Numbered from the stretch's first letter, positions 42,828-52,578 are shown. The stretch is 64,000 bases of DNA from Chelatococcus caeni (GCF_014196925.1 NZ_JACIEN010000003.1:186001-250000), one strand, 5' to 3'. Numbers and translations are program-made. Notes: generated from the sequence alone by a model not told the origin.

Positions 42828-43844
42828 TCAGCCGATGCCGTCGACCACCTGGAAGCCGTGGGCGAAGGGATCACGGTCGTCGATGACGATGGTGTTGAAA
42901 CCGGTGACGCGCGCCCAGCCCTCGATGGAGGGGACGATCGCGTCATGCCCGCCGACCTTCGCCCTTGCCTCGATGCGGCCGGAGAAGGTCGAGCCGATGA
43001 TGCTCTCGTGGACGAAGACATCCCCTTCGCGCAAGGACCCGCGCGCCGCGAGCTGCGCCATGCGCGCCGACGTGCCGGTGCCGCAGGGCGAGCGGTCGAT
43101 GGCCTTGTCGCCGTAGAACACGGCGTTGCGCGCTGTTCCCTCCTCCGTCTTCGGCCGGCCCGTCCACATGACATGGGTCAGCCGGTCGATGGCCGGGTTC
43201 TCGGGATGGGTGATGCGGTGGCGGGCGTTGAAGTCCTGCCTGAGCTTCGGGCTCCAGCGCAGGATGTCGGACGGGTTCACCTCGGCAAGGTCGCCGTACC
43301 CGTCCTGCGGCTCGACGATGGCGTAGAAATTGCCGCCGTAGGCGACGTCCACCTTGAGCGGCCCGAGCCCCTCCACCGCAACGTCATAGCCCGTGCCGAG
43401 GAGGAAGGACGGCACGTTGGTGATGCGCACGCGCTCGATGAACGGCCCGTTCTCGACATAGCGCGCCTCGACGAGCCCGGCCGGCGTGTCGAGCCTCAGC
43501 ACGCCCGGCGTCCTCGGGCGGACGAGCCCGTTCTCGAGCGCGATCGTCACCGTGCCGATGGTGCCGTGGCCGCACATGGGCAGGCAGCCGGAGGTCTCGA
43601 TGAAGAGGATGCCGACGTCGCAATCCTCCCGCGTCGGCGGATAGAGGATGGACCCCGACATCATGTCGTGCCCGCGCGGCTCGAACATCAGGCCGGTGCG
43701 GATGAAGTCGTATTCGGCGAGGAAATGCTGCCGGCGGGCGAACATGGTCTCGCCGTCGAGCCGCGGAATGCTGCCGCCGGCGACGACGCGGACCGGGTTG
43801 CCGCAGGTGTGCCCGTCGATGCAGAAGAACGTGTGGCGCGCCAT
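42828..43844 (-). CDS. 4-hydroxyproline 2-epimerase (proline racemase family)
   Basis: 338 residues. Both catalytic cysteines are present: Cys91 in LPMCGHGTIG and Cys254 in SPCGTGTSAR. Two cysteines mean a racemase/epimerase rather than the Thr-containing trans-3-hydroxyproline dehydratase. FFCIDGHTCGNPVRVV and MMSGSILYPPTRED are shared family blocks. It lies 16 bases downstream of a DHDPS-family gene, an arrangement of trans-4-hydroxy-L-proline catabolism. Confidence 0.9.
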   Translation of the reverse strand: MARHTFFCIDGHTCGNPVRVVAGGSIPRLDGETMFARRQHFLAEYDFIRTGLMFEPRGHDMMSGSILYPPTREDCDVGILFIETSGCLPMCGHGTIGTVTIALENGLVRPRTPGVLRLDTPAGLVEARYVENGPFIERVRITNVPSFLLGTGYDVAVEGLGPLKVDVAYGGNFYAIVEPQDGYGDLAEVNPSDILRWSPKLRQDFNARHRITHPENPAIDRLTHVMWTGRPKTEEGTARNAVFYGDKAIDRSPCGTGTSARMAQLAARGSLREGDVFVHESIIGSTFSGRIEARAKVGGHDAIVPSIEGWARVTGFNTIVIDDRDPFAHGFQVVDGIG

Positions 43845-43860
43845 GGTCCGCCTCCGTCTG

Positions 43861-44790
43861 TCAGGCCGCGCTCTTCAGCCCGACGTCCGGCAGCGCCGGG
43901 CGCGTGGCGAGCGCCTTTTGCATGACGTCCTCGACCGCCCGGCGCTCCTCGCCCGTGAGCGGCAGCCGCGGCGGGCGCGTCAGGGCCGAGCCACGGCCCA
44001 TGATCTCCTCGCACAGCTTGATGCACTGGACGAGGTCGGGCCGCGCATCGAGATGGAGCAGCGGCATGAACCAGTCGTACAGCGGCCGCAGCTCCTCGAA
44101 ACGCCCGGCGCGCGCCAGGCGGAACAGGGTCTCGCCCTCGCGCGGGAAGGCGTTCGACATGCCCGACACCCAGCCGGCGGCTCCCAGCATCACGCTCTCC
44201 ACCACCACGTCGTCGAGCCCGGCGAAGAGCACGAAGCGCTCGCCCACCATGTTGCGCATGTCGGTGAAGCGGCGCGTGTCGCCGGAGGAATCCTTGATGC
44301 AGACGATGGTGTCGCAATCGGCGAGCGAAGCGAGGATGTCGGGCGTGACGTCGTTCTTGTAGATCGGCGGATTGTTGTAGACCATCACCGGCAGGTCGGT
44401 GGCCCCGGCGACGCCGCGGAAATGCGCCGCCGTTTCGTGGGGCTTGGCCGAATAGACGAGCGCCGGCATCACCATGATGCCGTCGAGCCCGACGCGCGCC
44501 GCCTCCCGCGCCGTCTCGGCGGCGAAGGCGGTGGTGAACTCGGCGATGCCGGCGATGACCGGCACGCGCCCTTGGGCGACATCCTTCGCCGCCTCCATCA
44601 CCGCCACCTTCTCGGGCCGCGACAGCGAGGTGTTCTCGCCCACCGTGCCGCACACGATGAGGCCGGACACCCCGTCGTCGATCAGCCCGGCCATCACCTT
44701 GCGCGTCGCCTCGATGTCGAGGCTGAAATCCGCGCGGAACTGCGTGGTGACTGCGGGGAAGACGCCTTCCCAGCCGATGCGCGCTGCCAT
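43861..44790 (-). CDS. Dihydrodipicolinate synthase family lyase, probable hydroxyproline pathway deaminase
   Basis: 309 residues, TIM barrel. The Schiff-base lysine is in CDTIVCIKDSSGD and the relay tyrosine in PVMVYNNPPIY; GVSGLIVCGTVGENTSLSRPEK replaces the G-T-T-G-E motif of true DapA. Next to the 4-hydroxyproline epimerase it is most likely the pyrroline-4-hydroxy-2-carboxylate deaminase step, but other 2-keto-acid lyase functions are possible. No 2-oxoglutarate semialdehyde dehydrogenase is in the cluster. Confidence 0.8.
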   Translation of the reverse strand: MAARIGWEGVFPAVTTQFRADFSLDIEATRKVMAGLIDDGVSGLIVCGTVGENTSLSRPEKVAVMEAAKDVAQGRVPVIAGIAEFTTAFAAETAREAARVGLDGIMVMPALVYSAKPHETAAHFRGVAGATDLPVMVYNNPPIYKNDVTPDILASLADCDTIVCIKDSSGDTRRFTDMRNMVGERFVLFAGLDDVVVESVMLGAAGWVSGMSNAFPREGETLFRLARAGRFEELRPLYDWFMPLLHLDARPDLVQCIKLCEEIMGRGSALTRPPRLPLTGEERRAVEDVMQKALATRPALPDVGLKSAA

Positions 44791-44869
44791 GGCCGTTCTC
44801 CGGATGCGAGATTGCCATGAATTGTAGATTGTATAAAATCCATGCTGTCAAGCGCACACCGGGATCACG
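44791..44869. promoter_or_regulatory. Divergent operator/promoter of the hydroxyproline cluster
   Basis: The 79 bp gap contains GATTGTATAAAATC at 44827-44840, an imperfect palindrome (GATT/AATC arms) of the kind bound by FadR-type GntR repressors, overlapping a TATAAA box. Confidence 0.5.
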
Positions 44870-45553
44870 ATGGACGGCACCGCCCTCACCTCTCCGCTCC
44901 GCAAGACGGTCCAGCACCGCACCATCTCGGCGGCCGTGGCCGCCGAGCTGCGCCGGCGCATCCTCGATGGGGAGATCCCGGCCGGCAGCCAGCTCAGGCA
45001 GGATGCGCTCGCCGCCGAGTTCGCCGTCAGCCGCATTCCCGTGCGCGAGGCGCTGATGCAGCTCGAAGCCGAGGGGCTGGTGAAGATCCATCCGCACCGC
45101 GGCGCCGTGGTGCCGGAACTGTCGCTGGCCGAGATCGAGGAGCTGTTCGAACTGCGCCTCCTCCTCGAGCCGCGCCTCCTCGCCGCCTCTGCCCCGCAGC
45201 TGTCGGACGACGACTACACCCGCCTCGACCGCATCCTGGAGGAATACAGCGACGAATTGCGCGCCCGGCACGTCAGCCGCTGGGGCGAGCTCAACCGCGC
45301 GTTCCACCTCTTGCTCTACAGCCGTGCCGAGAAGCCGCGCACCGCCGGCATCGTCGCCAACCTCCTGCAGGACTGCGACCGCCACACGCGCCTGCAGCTG
45401 TCCCTGACCGGCGGCATGGAGCGAGCCGAGGCCGAGCACGCCGAGCTCGTCCACCTCTGCCGCGCGGGGCGCATCGACGACGCCTGCGAACTGCTGCGCG
45501 CCCACATCGAGAACGTCGGCCGCGCGCTGCGGCGGTTTTTGGAGGAGCGCTGA
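44870..45553 (+). CDS. GntR family transcriptional regulator (FCD/FadR subfamily)
   Basis: 227 residues. The winged helix (about 22-85) shows GEIPAGSQLRQDALAAEFAV, SRIPVREALMQLEAEGLVKI; the FCD domain follows from about 92 with FELRLLLEPRLLA and the metal-ligand histidines toward HIENVGRALRRF. Divergent from the epimerase/lyase pair, which it probably represses in the absence of a pathway intermediate. Confidence 0.92.
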   Translation: MDGTALTSPLRKTVQHRTISAAVAAELRRRILDGEIPAGSQLRQDALAAEFAVSRIPVREALMQLEAEGLVKIHPHRGAVVPELSLAEIEELFELRLLLEPRLLAASAPQLSDDDYTRLDRILEEYSDELRARHVSRWGELNRAFHLLLYSRAEKPRTAGIVANLLQDCDRHTRLQLSLTGGMERAEAEHAELVHLCRAGRIDDACELLRAHIENVGRALRRFLEER

Positions 45554-45890
45554 ATGCAATTCCCCTCCCCCCGCTTGCGGCGGGGAGGGGTTAGAGGTGG
45601 GGGCGGCTCCGCCTTCCGGACGCCCCGCTCAGATCGCTTGAGATCCCAGGGATTGCCAGCGAGCCCACAGCATTATGCATTCAAGTCGGCGCAAGTCACT
45701 TGCCTTGATCCCTCCCCTCAAGGGGAGGGTGGATCGCGCCAAAGGCGCGAGACGGGTGGGGTCAAGTCCGGGCACGGCGCGCGTAAATGCCACCCGCAGG
45801 CCCCTCCGTCGCCGCTTCGCGGCGCCACCTCCCCCATGCGGGGGAGGATCGACGTGCACACCAATTTCAAGTCATCATACTAATCTGCTG
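45554..45890. repeat. Intergenic palindromic repeats
   Basis: The 357 bp between the GntR gene and moxR holds three C/T-rich palindromes: near 45562-45590 (CCCCTCCCC with GGGGAGGGG arms), 45711-45730 (CCCTCCCCT, AAGGGGAGGG) and 45829-45848 (CCTCCCCC, GGGGGAGG). Between them lie GATCG and GGTGGGG(G) flanks typical of widespread intergenic repeats in this order. No ORF supported. Confidence 0.6.
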
Positions 45891-45910
45891 GCGCGGGCAT
45901 CTCGGTGCGC

Positions 45911-46756
45911 CTACCGCCCCTCGCGCCGGCTCATGAAGGCCAGCTTCTCGAAAAGCCCGACGTCCTGCTCGTTCTTGAGGAGCGCGCCGTGGAGCGGCGG
46001 GATGAGCTTGCGCGTGTCGCGCTCGCGCAGGGTGTCGGCGTCGATGTCCTCGGCCATGAGGAGCTTGAGCCAGTCGATCAGCTCCGAGGTCGAGGGCTTC
46101 TTCTTGAGGCCCGGGACGTCGCGGATGTCGAAGAAGAGGCGCAGGGCCTCCGCGACGAGGCGCTTCTTGATGCCGGGATAGTGCACCTCGACGATCCGGG
46201 CCATGGTCTCGTGGTCGGGAAAGCGGATGTAGTGGAAGAAGCAGCGGCGCAGGAAGGCGTCCGGCAGCTCCTTCTCGTTGTTGGAGGTGATGACGACGAT
46301 GGGCCGCTGGCGTGCCCGCACGGTCGCGCCCGTCTCGTAGACGTGGAACTCCATGCGGTCGATCTCGAGCAGGAGGTCGTTGGGGAACTCGATATCGGCC
46401 TTGTCGATCTCGTCGATGAGCAGCACCGGGCGCCGCTCGGACACGAAGGCCTCCCACAGCTTGCCGCGCTTGATGTAGTTGGCGATGTCGGAGACGCGCG
46501 GGTCGCCCAGCTGGCTGTCGCGCAGGCGCGAGACGGCGTCGTATTCGTAGAGCCCCTGCTGCGCCTTGGTGGTGGACTTGACGTGCCAGGTGATGAGCGG
46601 CGCGCCGACGGCCCGCGCGATCTCCTCGGCGAGCACGGTCTTGCCGGTGCCGGGCTCGCCCTTCACGAGGAGCGGACGCTCCAGCACGATGGCCGCATTG
46701 ACCGCGACCTTGAGATCCTCCGTGGCCACATAGGTATCGGTGCCGTCAAACCGCAT
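45911..46756 (-). CDS. MoxR family AAA+ ATPase
   Basis: 281 residues. Walker A GEPGTGKTVLAEEIARAVG, Walker B VLLIDEIDKADIEFPND, sensor 1 VVITSNNEKELPDAF with the RRCFFHYI arginine region. MoxR ATPases work with VWA proteins to insert metals or fold complexes; CoxD is a relative. The ATG at 46756 has CAGGAGA upstream. The likely VWA partner is at 53602, on the other strand and separated by repeats and five other genes. Confidence 0.93.
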   Translation of the reverse strand: MRFDGTDTYVATEDLKVAVNAAIVLERPLLVKGEPGTGKTVLAEEIARAVGAPLITWHVKSTTKAQQGLYEYDAVSRLRDSQLGDPRVSDIANYIKRGKLWEAFVSERRPVLLIDEIDKADIEFPNDLLLEIDRMEFHVYETGATVRARQRPIVVITSNNEKELPDAFLRRCFFHYIRFPDHETMARIVEVHYPGIKKRLVAEALRLFFDIRDVPGLKKKPSTSELIDWLKLLMAEDIDADTLRERDTRKLIPPLHGALLKNEQDVGLFEKLAFMSRREGR

Positions 46757-46857
46757 GTCGTCTCCTGAAACCGGGGGGCGCAGCCTCGCCGGCGACAGTA
46801 GGGAGCGGACGGGGACGGGGCAAGCGGGGCACGCCTCTCGACGAAAGCCCGCCCCGC

Positions 46858-47680
46858 CGTCATGCCCGCGACTGTCGCGGGCGTGACGGCAGAAAACGGC
46901 GCACACCCGTCATGGCCGGGCTCGTCCCGGCCGACCCCGCCCTTCGCCCCCGCGCCAACGTCGCGACGTGGATGCCCGCGACGAGCGCGGGCATGACGGC
47001 GGAGAAACGGCGTGCAACCGTCATGGCCGGGCTCGTCCCGGCCATCCACGCCCTTGGACCTCGCACCAGCGTCGCGGCGTGGATGCCCGCGACGGGTGCG
47101 GGCATGACGACTGAGACAGTTACGCAAATGGAACAGGAGGAGTGGCACAACCTCCCCCGTTCGTCATGGCCGGGCTCGTCCCGGCCATCCACGCCCTCCG
47201 ACCCCGCGCCAGCGTCGCGGCGTGGATGCCCGCGACAGGCGCGGGCATGACGGCGAAGACAGGTACGCAAATGGAACAGGAGGAGTGGCATGACCTCCCC
47301 CACCCGTCATGGCCGGGCTCGTCCCGGCCATCCACGCCCTTCGACCTCGCACCAGCGTCGCGGCGTGGATGCCCGCGACGGGCGCGGGCATGACGGCGGA
47401 GACAGTTATGCGAATGGAACAGGAGAAGTGGCACAACCTCCCCGTTCGTCATGGCCGGGCTCGTCCCGGCCATCCACGTCCTTCGACCTCGCACGAGCGT
47501 CGCGGCGTGGATGCCCGCGACGGGCGCGGGCATGACGGCGGAGACAGTTATGCGAATGGAACGGGAAGAGTGGCACGACCTCCCCCGTTCGTCATGGCCG
47601 GGCTCGTCCCGGCCATCCACGCCCTCCGACCCCGCGCCCACGTCGTGGCGGGAATGCCCGCGACGGGCGCGGGCATGACG
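46858..47680. repeat. Tandem array of a 143-bp unit made of opposed REP-like hairpins
   Basis: CGTCATGGCCGGG recurs at 46908, 47019, 47162, 47305, 47447 and 47590, i.e. with steps of 111, 143, 143, 142 and 143. Each unit has one hairpin (TGGCCGGG/CCCGGCCA), about 30 bases of spacer, a second hairpin in reverse orientation (ATGCCCGCG/CGCGGGCAT), and then a conserved AT-richer stretch (ATGCGAATGGAACAGGA). The array fills most of the 1,057 bp gap between moxR and the Lrp gene; the flanks hold nothing else I can support. Confidence 0.9.
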
Positions 47681-47813
47681 GCGAAGAAACGGCGTGCAGG
47701 CGTCAGGCCGGGCCGCTCGCAGCAACGGTCTTCCACGTTCGATCAATGGCTTGAGGCCAGGTGGAGGGCGTCGATCGGGCAGCCGTCGGGACAAGCCGGG
47801 CCATGACGGGTCC

Positions 47814-48290
47814 CTACCCCGCCACCTCCGGAAAGACGGCCCCCTCCTTCACGACGCCCATCACGAAGTTCGATTCGATGGCGGCGATGCACCTGAGGCG
47901 CGTCAGCCGCGTCTTGACGAAGCGCTCGTAGTCCTCGATGCCCTCGCCGACCACGTGTAGGAGATAGTCCTGCGTGCCGGTCATCAGATAGCAGGCGCTC
48001 ACCTCGTCCCAGCCGGCGACCGCCTGCTCGAAGGCGGCGATCTCCTCCTCGTTCTGGCGTGTCAGCCGCACCGAGACGAAGACGGTGACGGGCAGGCCGT
48101 AGGCCTTCTGGTCGACCTTGGCCGCATAGCCGCGGATGACGCCCGCCTCCTCCAGCCGGCGCAGGCGCCTGAGGCACGGCGATGGCGACAGGCCGATGCG
48201 CTCCGACAGCTCCTGGTTGGTCATGCGCCCGTTGCCCTGCAGCAGGCGCAACATGCGGCGGTCGGTCGAGTCGAGCGATATCTGCCCCAT
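47814..48290 (-). CDS. Lrp/AsnC family transcriptional regulator
   Basis: 158 residues. The N-terminal helix-turn-helix ([40 protein letters not shown]) and the RAM effector domain ([28 protein letters not shown]) are typical. A GGAGGGGG site precedes the ATG. Divergent from a PLP-dependent lyase gene, which it probably controls in response to an amino acid. Confidence 0.93.
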   Translation of the reverse strand: MGQISLDSTDRRMLRLLQGNGRMTNQELSERIGLSPSPCLRRLRRLEEAGVIRGYAAKVDQKAYGLPVTVFVSVRLTRQNEEEIAAFEQAVAGWDEVSACYLMTGTQDYLLHVVGEGIEDYERFVKTRLTRLRCIAAIESNFVMGVVKEGAVFPEVAG

Positions 48291-48445
48291 TCCCCCTCCA
48301 TTCTGGCAGTTCCTGCCCTTGCGAGCACATTTGCGCGATCCGATTGGCCGAGCAATGCCAAAGGGCGCACACTAGCGTTGAGACAGCTCCGCATGGCCTC
48401 GCGGCCGGCGGGACGGGCAAACCGCCAATCGAGGGAACGCTTGTC

Positions 48446-49729
48446 ATGGCATCGTCTGACTACCACAAGGACAAGATCGGCAATCACAAGCTCCATCCCG
48501 AGACGCTGATGCTGGGCTACGGCTACGACCCCGCCCTCTCGGAAGGAGCGGTGAAGCAGCCGGTCTTCCTGACCTCCACCTTCGTCTTTCGCTCGGCGGA
48601 GGAAGGGCGCGACTTCTTCGATTTCACCGCGGGCCGGCGCGAGCCGGAGCCGGGCACCGAGCCAGGCCTCGTCTATTCGCGCTTCAACCACCCCAACAGC
48701 GAGATCGTCGAGGATCGCCTCGCCATCTTCGAGGGCGCCGAGATGGGCGCCATCTTCTCGAGCGGCATGTCGGCCATCGCCACGACGCTGCTCGCCTTCG
48801 CCCGGCCGGGTGACGTCATCCTGCATTCGCAGCCGCTCTACGGCGGCACCGAAACGCTGATCGCCAGGACGATGAAGCCCTTCGGCATCGATGCGGTCGG
48901 CTTCATCGACGGCGTCGACGAGGCGGCCGTGCGCGCCGCGGCCGAGGCGGCGATGGCGAAGGGCCGCGTCAGCGTCGTCTTCGTCGAGACGCCGTCGAAC
49001 CCCCTCAACAGCCTCGTCGACCTCGCGCTCGTGCGCCGTGTCGCCGACGAGATCGGCGACAGGCAGGGCCACCGCCCGATCGTCGCCTGCGACAACACGC
49101 TGCTCGGACCGCTGTTCCAGAAGCCGCTCGCCCACGGCATGGACCTGTCGGTCTATTCGCTGACGAAGTACGTCGGCGGCCACTCCGACCTCGTGGCAGG
49201 GGCGGTGCTCGGCCGGCGCGAGCTGGTGAAGCCGATCAAGCTGCTGCGCGGCGCCATCGGCACCCAGCTCGACCCGCATTCGGCCTGGATGATCGCCCGC
49301 TCGCTGGAGACGCTCAGCCTGCGCATGAGCGCCGCCTGCCGTAACGCCGAGGCGGTCACCGCCTTCCTCGCCGGCCACGAGAAGGTGGCGCGCGTCTATT
49401 ACCCGACGCTGCTGCCCGCCGAGAGCCCGGCCCGGCGCACCTTCGCGCGCCAGTGCGACGCGGCGGGCACCACCTTCTCCTTCGACATCCGCGGTGGCGA
49501 GGCGGCGGCCTTCCGCTTCCTCAACGCGCTGCGCATCTTCAAGCTGGCGGTGAGCCTCGGCGGCACGGAATCGCTCGTCTGCCATCCGGCGACGACCGTC
49601 CATTCCGGCGTGCCGAAGGAAACGCGCGAGCGCATCGGCATCAGCGACGCCACCATCCGCATGTCCATCGGCATCGAGCACTCGGACGACCTCATCGCCG
49701 ACCTGACGCAGGCGCTGTCGGTGGCTTAG
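48446..49729 (+). CDS. Cys/Met metabolism PLP-dependent enzyme (methionine gamma-lyase-like)
   Basis: 427 residues. The PLP lysine is in [54 protein letters not shown] and [10 protein letters not shown] are family motifs, and [19 protein letters not shown] the C-terminal substrate region. Members are methionine gamma-lyases, cystathionine synthases or lyases. The divergent Lrp-type regulator favours a catabolic lyase. GAGGGA precedes the ATG at 48446; repeats begin a few bases after its stop. Confidence 0.9.
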   Translation: MASSDYHKDKIGNHKLHPETLMLGYGYDPALSEGAVKQPVFLTSTFVFRSAEEGRDFFDFTAGRREPEPGTEPGLVYSRFNHPNSEIVEDRLAIFEGAEMGAIFSSGMSAIATTLLAFARPGDVILHSQPLYGGTETLIARTMKPFGIDAVGFIDGVDEAAVRAAAEAAMAKGRVSVVFVETPSNPLNSLVDLALVRRVADEIGDRQGHRPIVACDNTLLGPLFQKPLAHGMDLSVYSLTKYVGGHSDLVAGAVLGRRELVKPIKLLRGAIGTQLDPHSAWMIARSLETLSLRMSAACRNAEAVTAFLAGHEKVARVYYPTLLPAESPARRTFARQCDAAGTTFSFDIRGGEAAAFRFLNALRIFKLAVSLGGTESLVCHPATTVHSGVPKETRERIGISDATIRMSIGIEHSDDLIADLTQALSVA

Positions 49730-49733
49730 CCAG

Positions 49734-49775
49734 GCGTCGGCAGTCGGCGGTCGGCAGTCGGCAGTCGGCAGTCGG
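49734..49775. repeat. Heptamer (CAGTCGG) tandem array, short copy
   Basis: Six seven-base units, GCGTCGG, CAGTCGG, CGGTCGG and three CAGTCGG, start five bases past the lyase stop codon. The same heptamer forms the longer array at 54789. Confidence 0.9.
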
Positions 49776-49799
49776 GGAAAAGGCAGCCGTCCCATACGG

Positions 49800-50215
49800 G
49801 GAGCAACCTCGTTTCCCGGGCGCATGCAGCGAAGCGGAATGCGACCCGGGCACCAGCACAAGACTCGCCGAAGGCCCCGAACCACCTGAGAGGCATGGAC
49901 CCCGGATCTGCACCGCATCACTGCGTGCTGCGGCGCGTCCGGGGAACGCGCCTGCGCCGGAGGGATCGCCCCCTCCCCGCGTACGACATCGTCTCCCGGG
50001 CGCATGCAGCGTGAGCGGAATGCGACCCGGGAACCAGCGCTGGCGACTCGCCGCAGGCGCCGCACGGCCTGCACCGTCTGGCCCTGGCCCTGCACCGCAC
50101 CGTTTCATGCTGCGGCCCCTCCCGGTGACGAGCCTGCGCCGCGACAGCCGGTCACTCGCCGCGGAGCGCCCATATCCGCGATTGCCTCGGCGGCTGCCGC
50201 TCGCCCATGATGCCG
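49800..50215. repeat. Mosaic repeat region between the lyase and cation antiporter genes
   Basis: Two copies of a block with CGCATGCAGCG, GCGGAATGCGACCCGGG (49821-49851 and 50001-50032) are separated by a segment with CCCCGGATCTGCACCGCATC. The same two segments occur once after the heptamer array at 54789. Arms CCCGGGCGCATG / GCGACCCGGG could pair. No ORF is supported in this 529 bp gap. Confidence 0.75.
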
Positions 50216-50258
50216 CGAGCGGATGCGGATTCTGCGCCGCGGCGCGCACGGACGGGCG

Positions 50259-52016
50259 ATGACAGCGACAGTACCAGTCGAGACCTACAAGGACGCCCTC
50301 CTCGTTCTCGCCGCGGCCGGCGCGGCCGTGCCCATGATCAAGCTCCTCCGCATCAGCCCGGTTCTCGGCTTCCTCGGCGTGGGAGCCGTGCTCGGGCCGC
50401 ACGGGCTCGGCGACCTCGTCGGCGAGGTACCGGTGCTGCGCTACCTCACCATCTCCGACCAGGAGCTGATGGCGCGCATCGCGGAATTCGGCGTCGTGTT
50501 CCTGCTCTTCGTGATCGGCATCGAATTGTCCTGGGCCCGCCTGTGGACGTTGCGGCGCCTCGTCTTCGGGCTCGGCTTCGCCCAGGTCGTGGCCTGCGCC
50601 ACCGCGCTCGGCCTCGGCGTCGCGCTCGCGGGCGGCGCGGCGGCGGAGGCGCTCGTCATCGGCAGCGCCCTAGCCCTGTCCTCCACCGCGATCGTGCTTG
50701 AATCGCTCGCCGAGCGCCGACGCCTCGGCACCTCCGCCGGACGTACGAGCTTCGCCGTCCTCCTGTTCCAGGACCTTGCGGTGGTGCCGCTCCTCTTCCT
50801 CGTCGGCGTGCTCGGCGCGCGCGAGGAAGGCTCCGTGGCGACGGGCTTCGTCATCGCCATCGGCCAGGCGGTCTTCGCCATCGCGGTCATCGTGCTGATC
50901 GGCCGGCGGGCACTGCGCCCCTTCTTCCGCCTCGTCGCGGCCGCCGACAGCCCCGAATTGTTCATGGCGGCGGCCCTCCTCGTCGTCGTCGGCACCGCGC
51001 TCGCGACCGGCGCGGCCGGCCTATCCATGCCGCTCGGCGCCTTCATCGCCGGGCTGCTTCTGGCCGAGACGGAATATCGCCGGGAGATCGAGGTGATGAT
51101 CGCGCCCTTCAAGGGGCTGCTCCTCGGCGTCTTCTTCATCAGTGTCGGCATGATGGTGGACATCGGCGGCATCGCGCGCCAGCCCGGCATCATCCTCGGC
51201 GCAGCCGCCGCGGCGGTCCTCGTGAAGACGCTCATCGTCTACGGCCTCGTGCGTCTCTTCTCCGGCGGCCACGCGGCGGCGGCCGAGAGCGCCCTGCTGC
51301 TCGGCCCCGGCGGCGAGTTCGCGTTCGTCCTGCTCACCCATGCCGCCGCCCTCGCCGTCATCCCCCGCCCGGTGAGCGACATCGCCATCGCGGCCACGGC
51401 CGTGACGATGGTGTTCATTCCCCTGCTCGCGCGCCTCGGCGCCATCGCCGCCGGGCGTTTCGACCGTCCCGGAGCCCTGCCTCCGGAGGCGCAGGTGCAG
51501 CCGGAGCCGGGCGAGCACGGGCACGCCATCATCATCGGCTGCGGCCGCGTCGGCCGCCTCGTCTCCGACATGCTGGCGGCCCAGGCGATCGACCATCTCG
51601 TGGTCGACCGGGACGTCGCGACCGTCACCGCGGAGCGCCGCCAGGGCCGCAACGTCTTCTACGGCGACGCGACCCGGCGCGAATACCTGCGCCTGTGCGG
51701 CATCGCCGATGCCGCCGGCCTGATCATCACCGTCGATGCCTCGACGGCCGTCGACGAGATCGTCCTTCAGGCGAAGGCCCTGAAGCCCGGCATCAAGATC
51801 ATCGCGCGCGCCCGCGACGCACGCCACGCGCGGCATCTCTACGGCCTCGGCGTGACGCATGCGGTCCCCGAGACCATCGAGGCGAGCCTCCAGCTCTCGG
51901 AAGCCTCCCTCGTCCATCTCGGCGTGCCCATGGGACTGGCCATCGCCGCGGTGCACGACCGGCGCGACCTCTTCCGCAACGAACTGCGCGCCATGCGCGA
52001 AAGCGGGGGGCAGTGA
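50259..52016 (+). CDS. CPA2-family monovalent cation:proton antiporter (KefB/YbaL-like)
   Basis: 585 residues. About twelve membrane segments fill residues 10-400, with PVLGFLGVGAVLGPHGL, LLFVIGIELSWARLW and SALALSSTAIVLESLAERR as CPA2 motifs and GPGGEFAFVLL near the end of the membrane part. A TrkA-N-type Rossmann domain follows (HAIIIGCGRVGRLVSDML), with the acidic DRD end of strand 2 in VVDRDVATV. The ATG at 50259 is preferred; 50223 is an in-frame alternative. Likely potassium/proton efflux gated by nucleotide. Confidence 0.92.
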   Translation: MTATVPVETYKDALLVLAAAGAAVPMIKLLRISPVLGFLGVGAVLGPHGLGDLVGEVPVLRYLTISDQELMARIAEFGVVFLLFVIGIELSWARLWTLRRLVFGLGFAQVVACATALGLGVALAGGAAAEALVIGSALALSSTAIVLESLAERRRLGTSAGRTSFAVLLFQDLAVVPLLFLVGVLGAREEGSVATGFVIAIGQAVFAIAVIVLIGRRALRPFFRLVAAADSPELFMAAALLVVVGTALATGAAGLSMPLGAFIAGLLLAETEYRREIEVMIAPFKGLLLGVFFISVGMMVDIGGIARQPGIILGAAAAAVLVKTLIVYGLVRLFSGGHAAAAESALLLGPGGEFAFVLLTHAAALAVIPRPVSDIAIAATAVTMVFIPLLARLGAIAAGRFDRPGALPPEAQVQPEPGEHGHAIIIGCGRVGRLVSDMLAAQAIDHLVVDRDVATVTAERRQGRNVFYGDATRREYLRLCGIADAAGLIITVDASTAVDEIVLQAKALKPGIKIIARARDARHARHLYGLGVTHAVPETIEASLQLSEASLVHLGVPMGLAIAAVHDRRDLFRNELRAMRESGGQ

Positions 52017-52191
52017 CCACCGCGACAGCGCCAAGCCGGAAAAGTGCTTCGCGCCGGTTGACTTATTCCACCGACGTACCGACAGTAATCCCCGTTGAAT
52101 TTTAAAGCTGTTTGGAATTATTGGCCTGTCGGCCAGCGTGCTCCCCACACGAAAACGGGGAAGATCGACCGTTCATATAGGGGGGAGTGGC

Positions 52192-52578
52192 ATGAGAAGG
52201 ACAGCCATTATCGTCTCTGCCGTTGCGGCTTCACTTGCCGTTGCAGGGTGCGTCTCGTCGATCCAGAACAAGGAAGACATGCTGTCGGCGGCCGGCTTCA
52301 AGATCAAGCCGGCGGATACGCCCGACAAGCTCGCCTCGCTCAAGGCGCTGCCGGCGCACAAGTTCGTCCAGCAGGCGCAGAACGGCAATGTCCTCTATCT
52401 CTACGCCGACCCCAGCATCTGCCGCTGCCTGTACTATGGCGACCAGACGGCCTACGGCAACTACCGGCAGATGGTCTTCCAGCAGAACCTCGCCGACGAG
52501 CAGCAGATGACGGCGATGATGAACCAGCAGGCCGCGATGAACTGGGACTGGGGCGTCTGGGGCCCCGGATGGTACTGA
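52192..52578 (+). CDS. Putative lipoprotein
   Basis: 128 residues. A signal peptide with lipobox (ASLAVAGC, Cys at about residue 19) is followed by a mature part with AAGFKIKPADTPDKLASL, KFVQQAQNGNVLYLYADPS, ICRCLYYGDQTAY and an aromatic C-terminus (NWDWGVWGPGWY). GGGGGGAG precedes the ATG. The family is recognisable as conserved small alphaproteobacterial lipoproteins but I know no function. Confidence 0.85.
   Translation: MRRTAIIVSAVAASLAVAGCVSSIQNKEDMLSAAGFKIKPADTPDKLASLKALPAHKFVQQAQNGNVLYLYADPSICRCLYYGDQTAYGNYRQMVFQQNLADEQQMTAMMNQQAAMNWDWGVWGPGWY

Noticed and set aside
40509-43925. 1,138-codon plus-strand open frame
   Set aside because: Spans antisense of three recognised genes (ycjX, sixA, epimerase) and has Arg/Ala/Gly-biased composition.
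46858-47680. CRISPR array
   Set aside because: Repeats and spacers are both conserved, units are about 143 bp, and no cas genes are present.
47120-47806. Open frames through the 143-bp array on both strands (repeated MAGLVPAIHA-like peptides)
   Set aside because: The repeat length is not a multiple of three, so frames rotate from unit to unit and the peptides are read from palindromes.
49453-50262. Plus-strand open frame across the lyase 3' end and mosaic repeats
   Set aside because: Arg/Pro/Gly-rich product overlapping the lyase in another frame and running through repeats.
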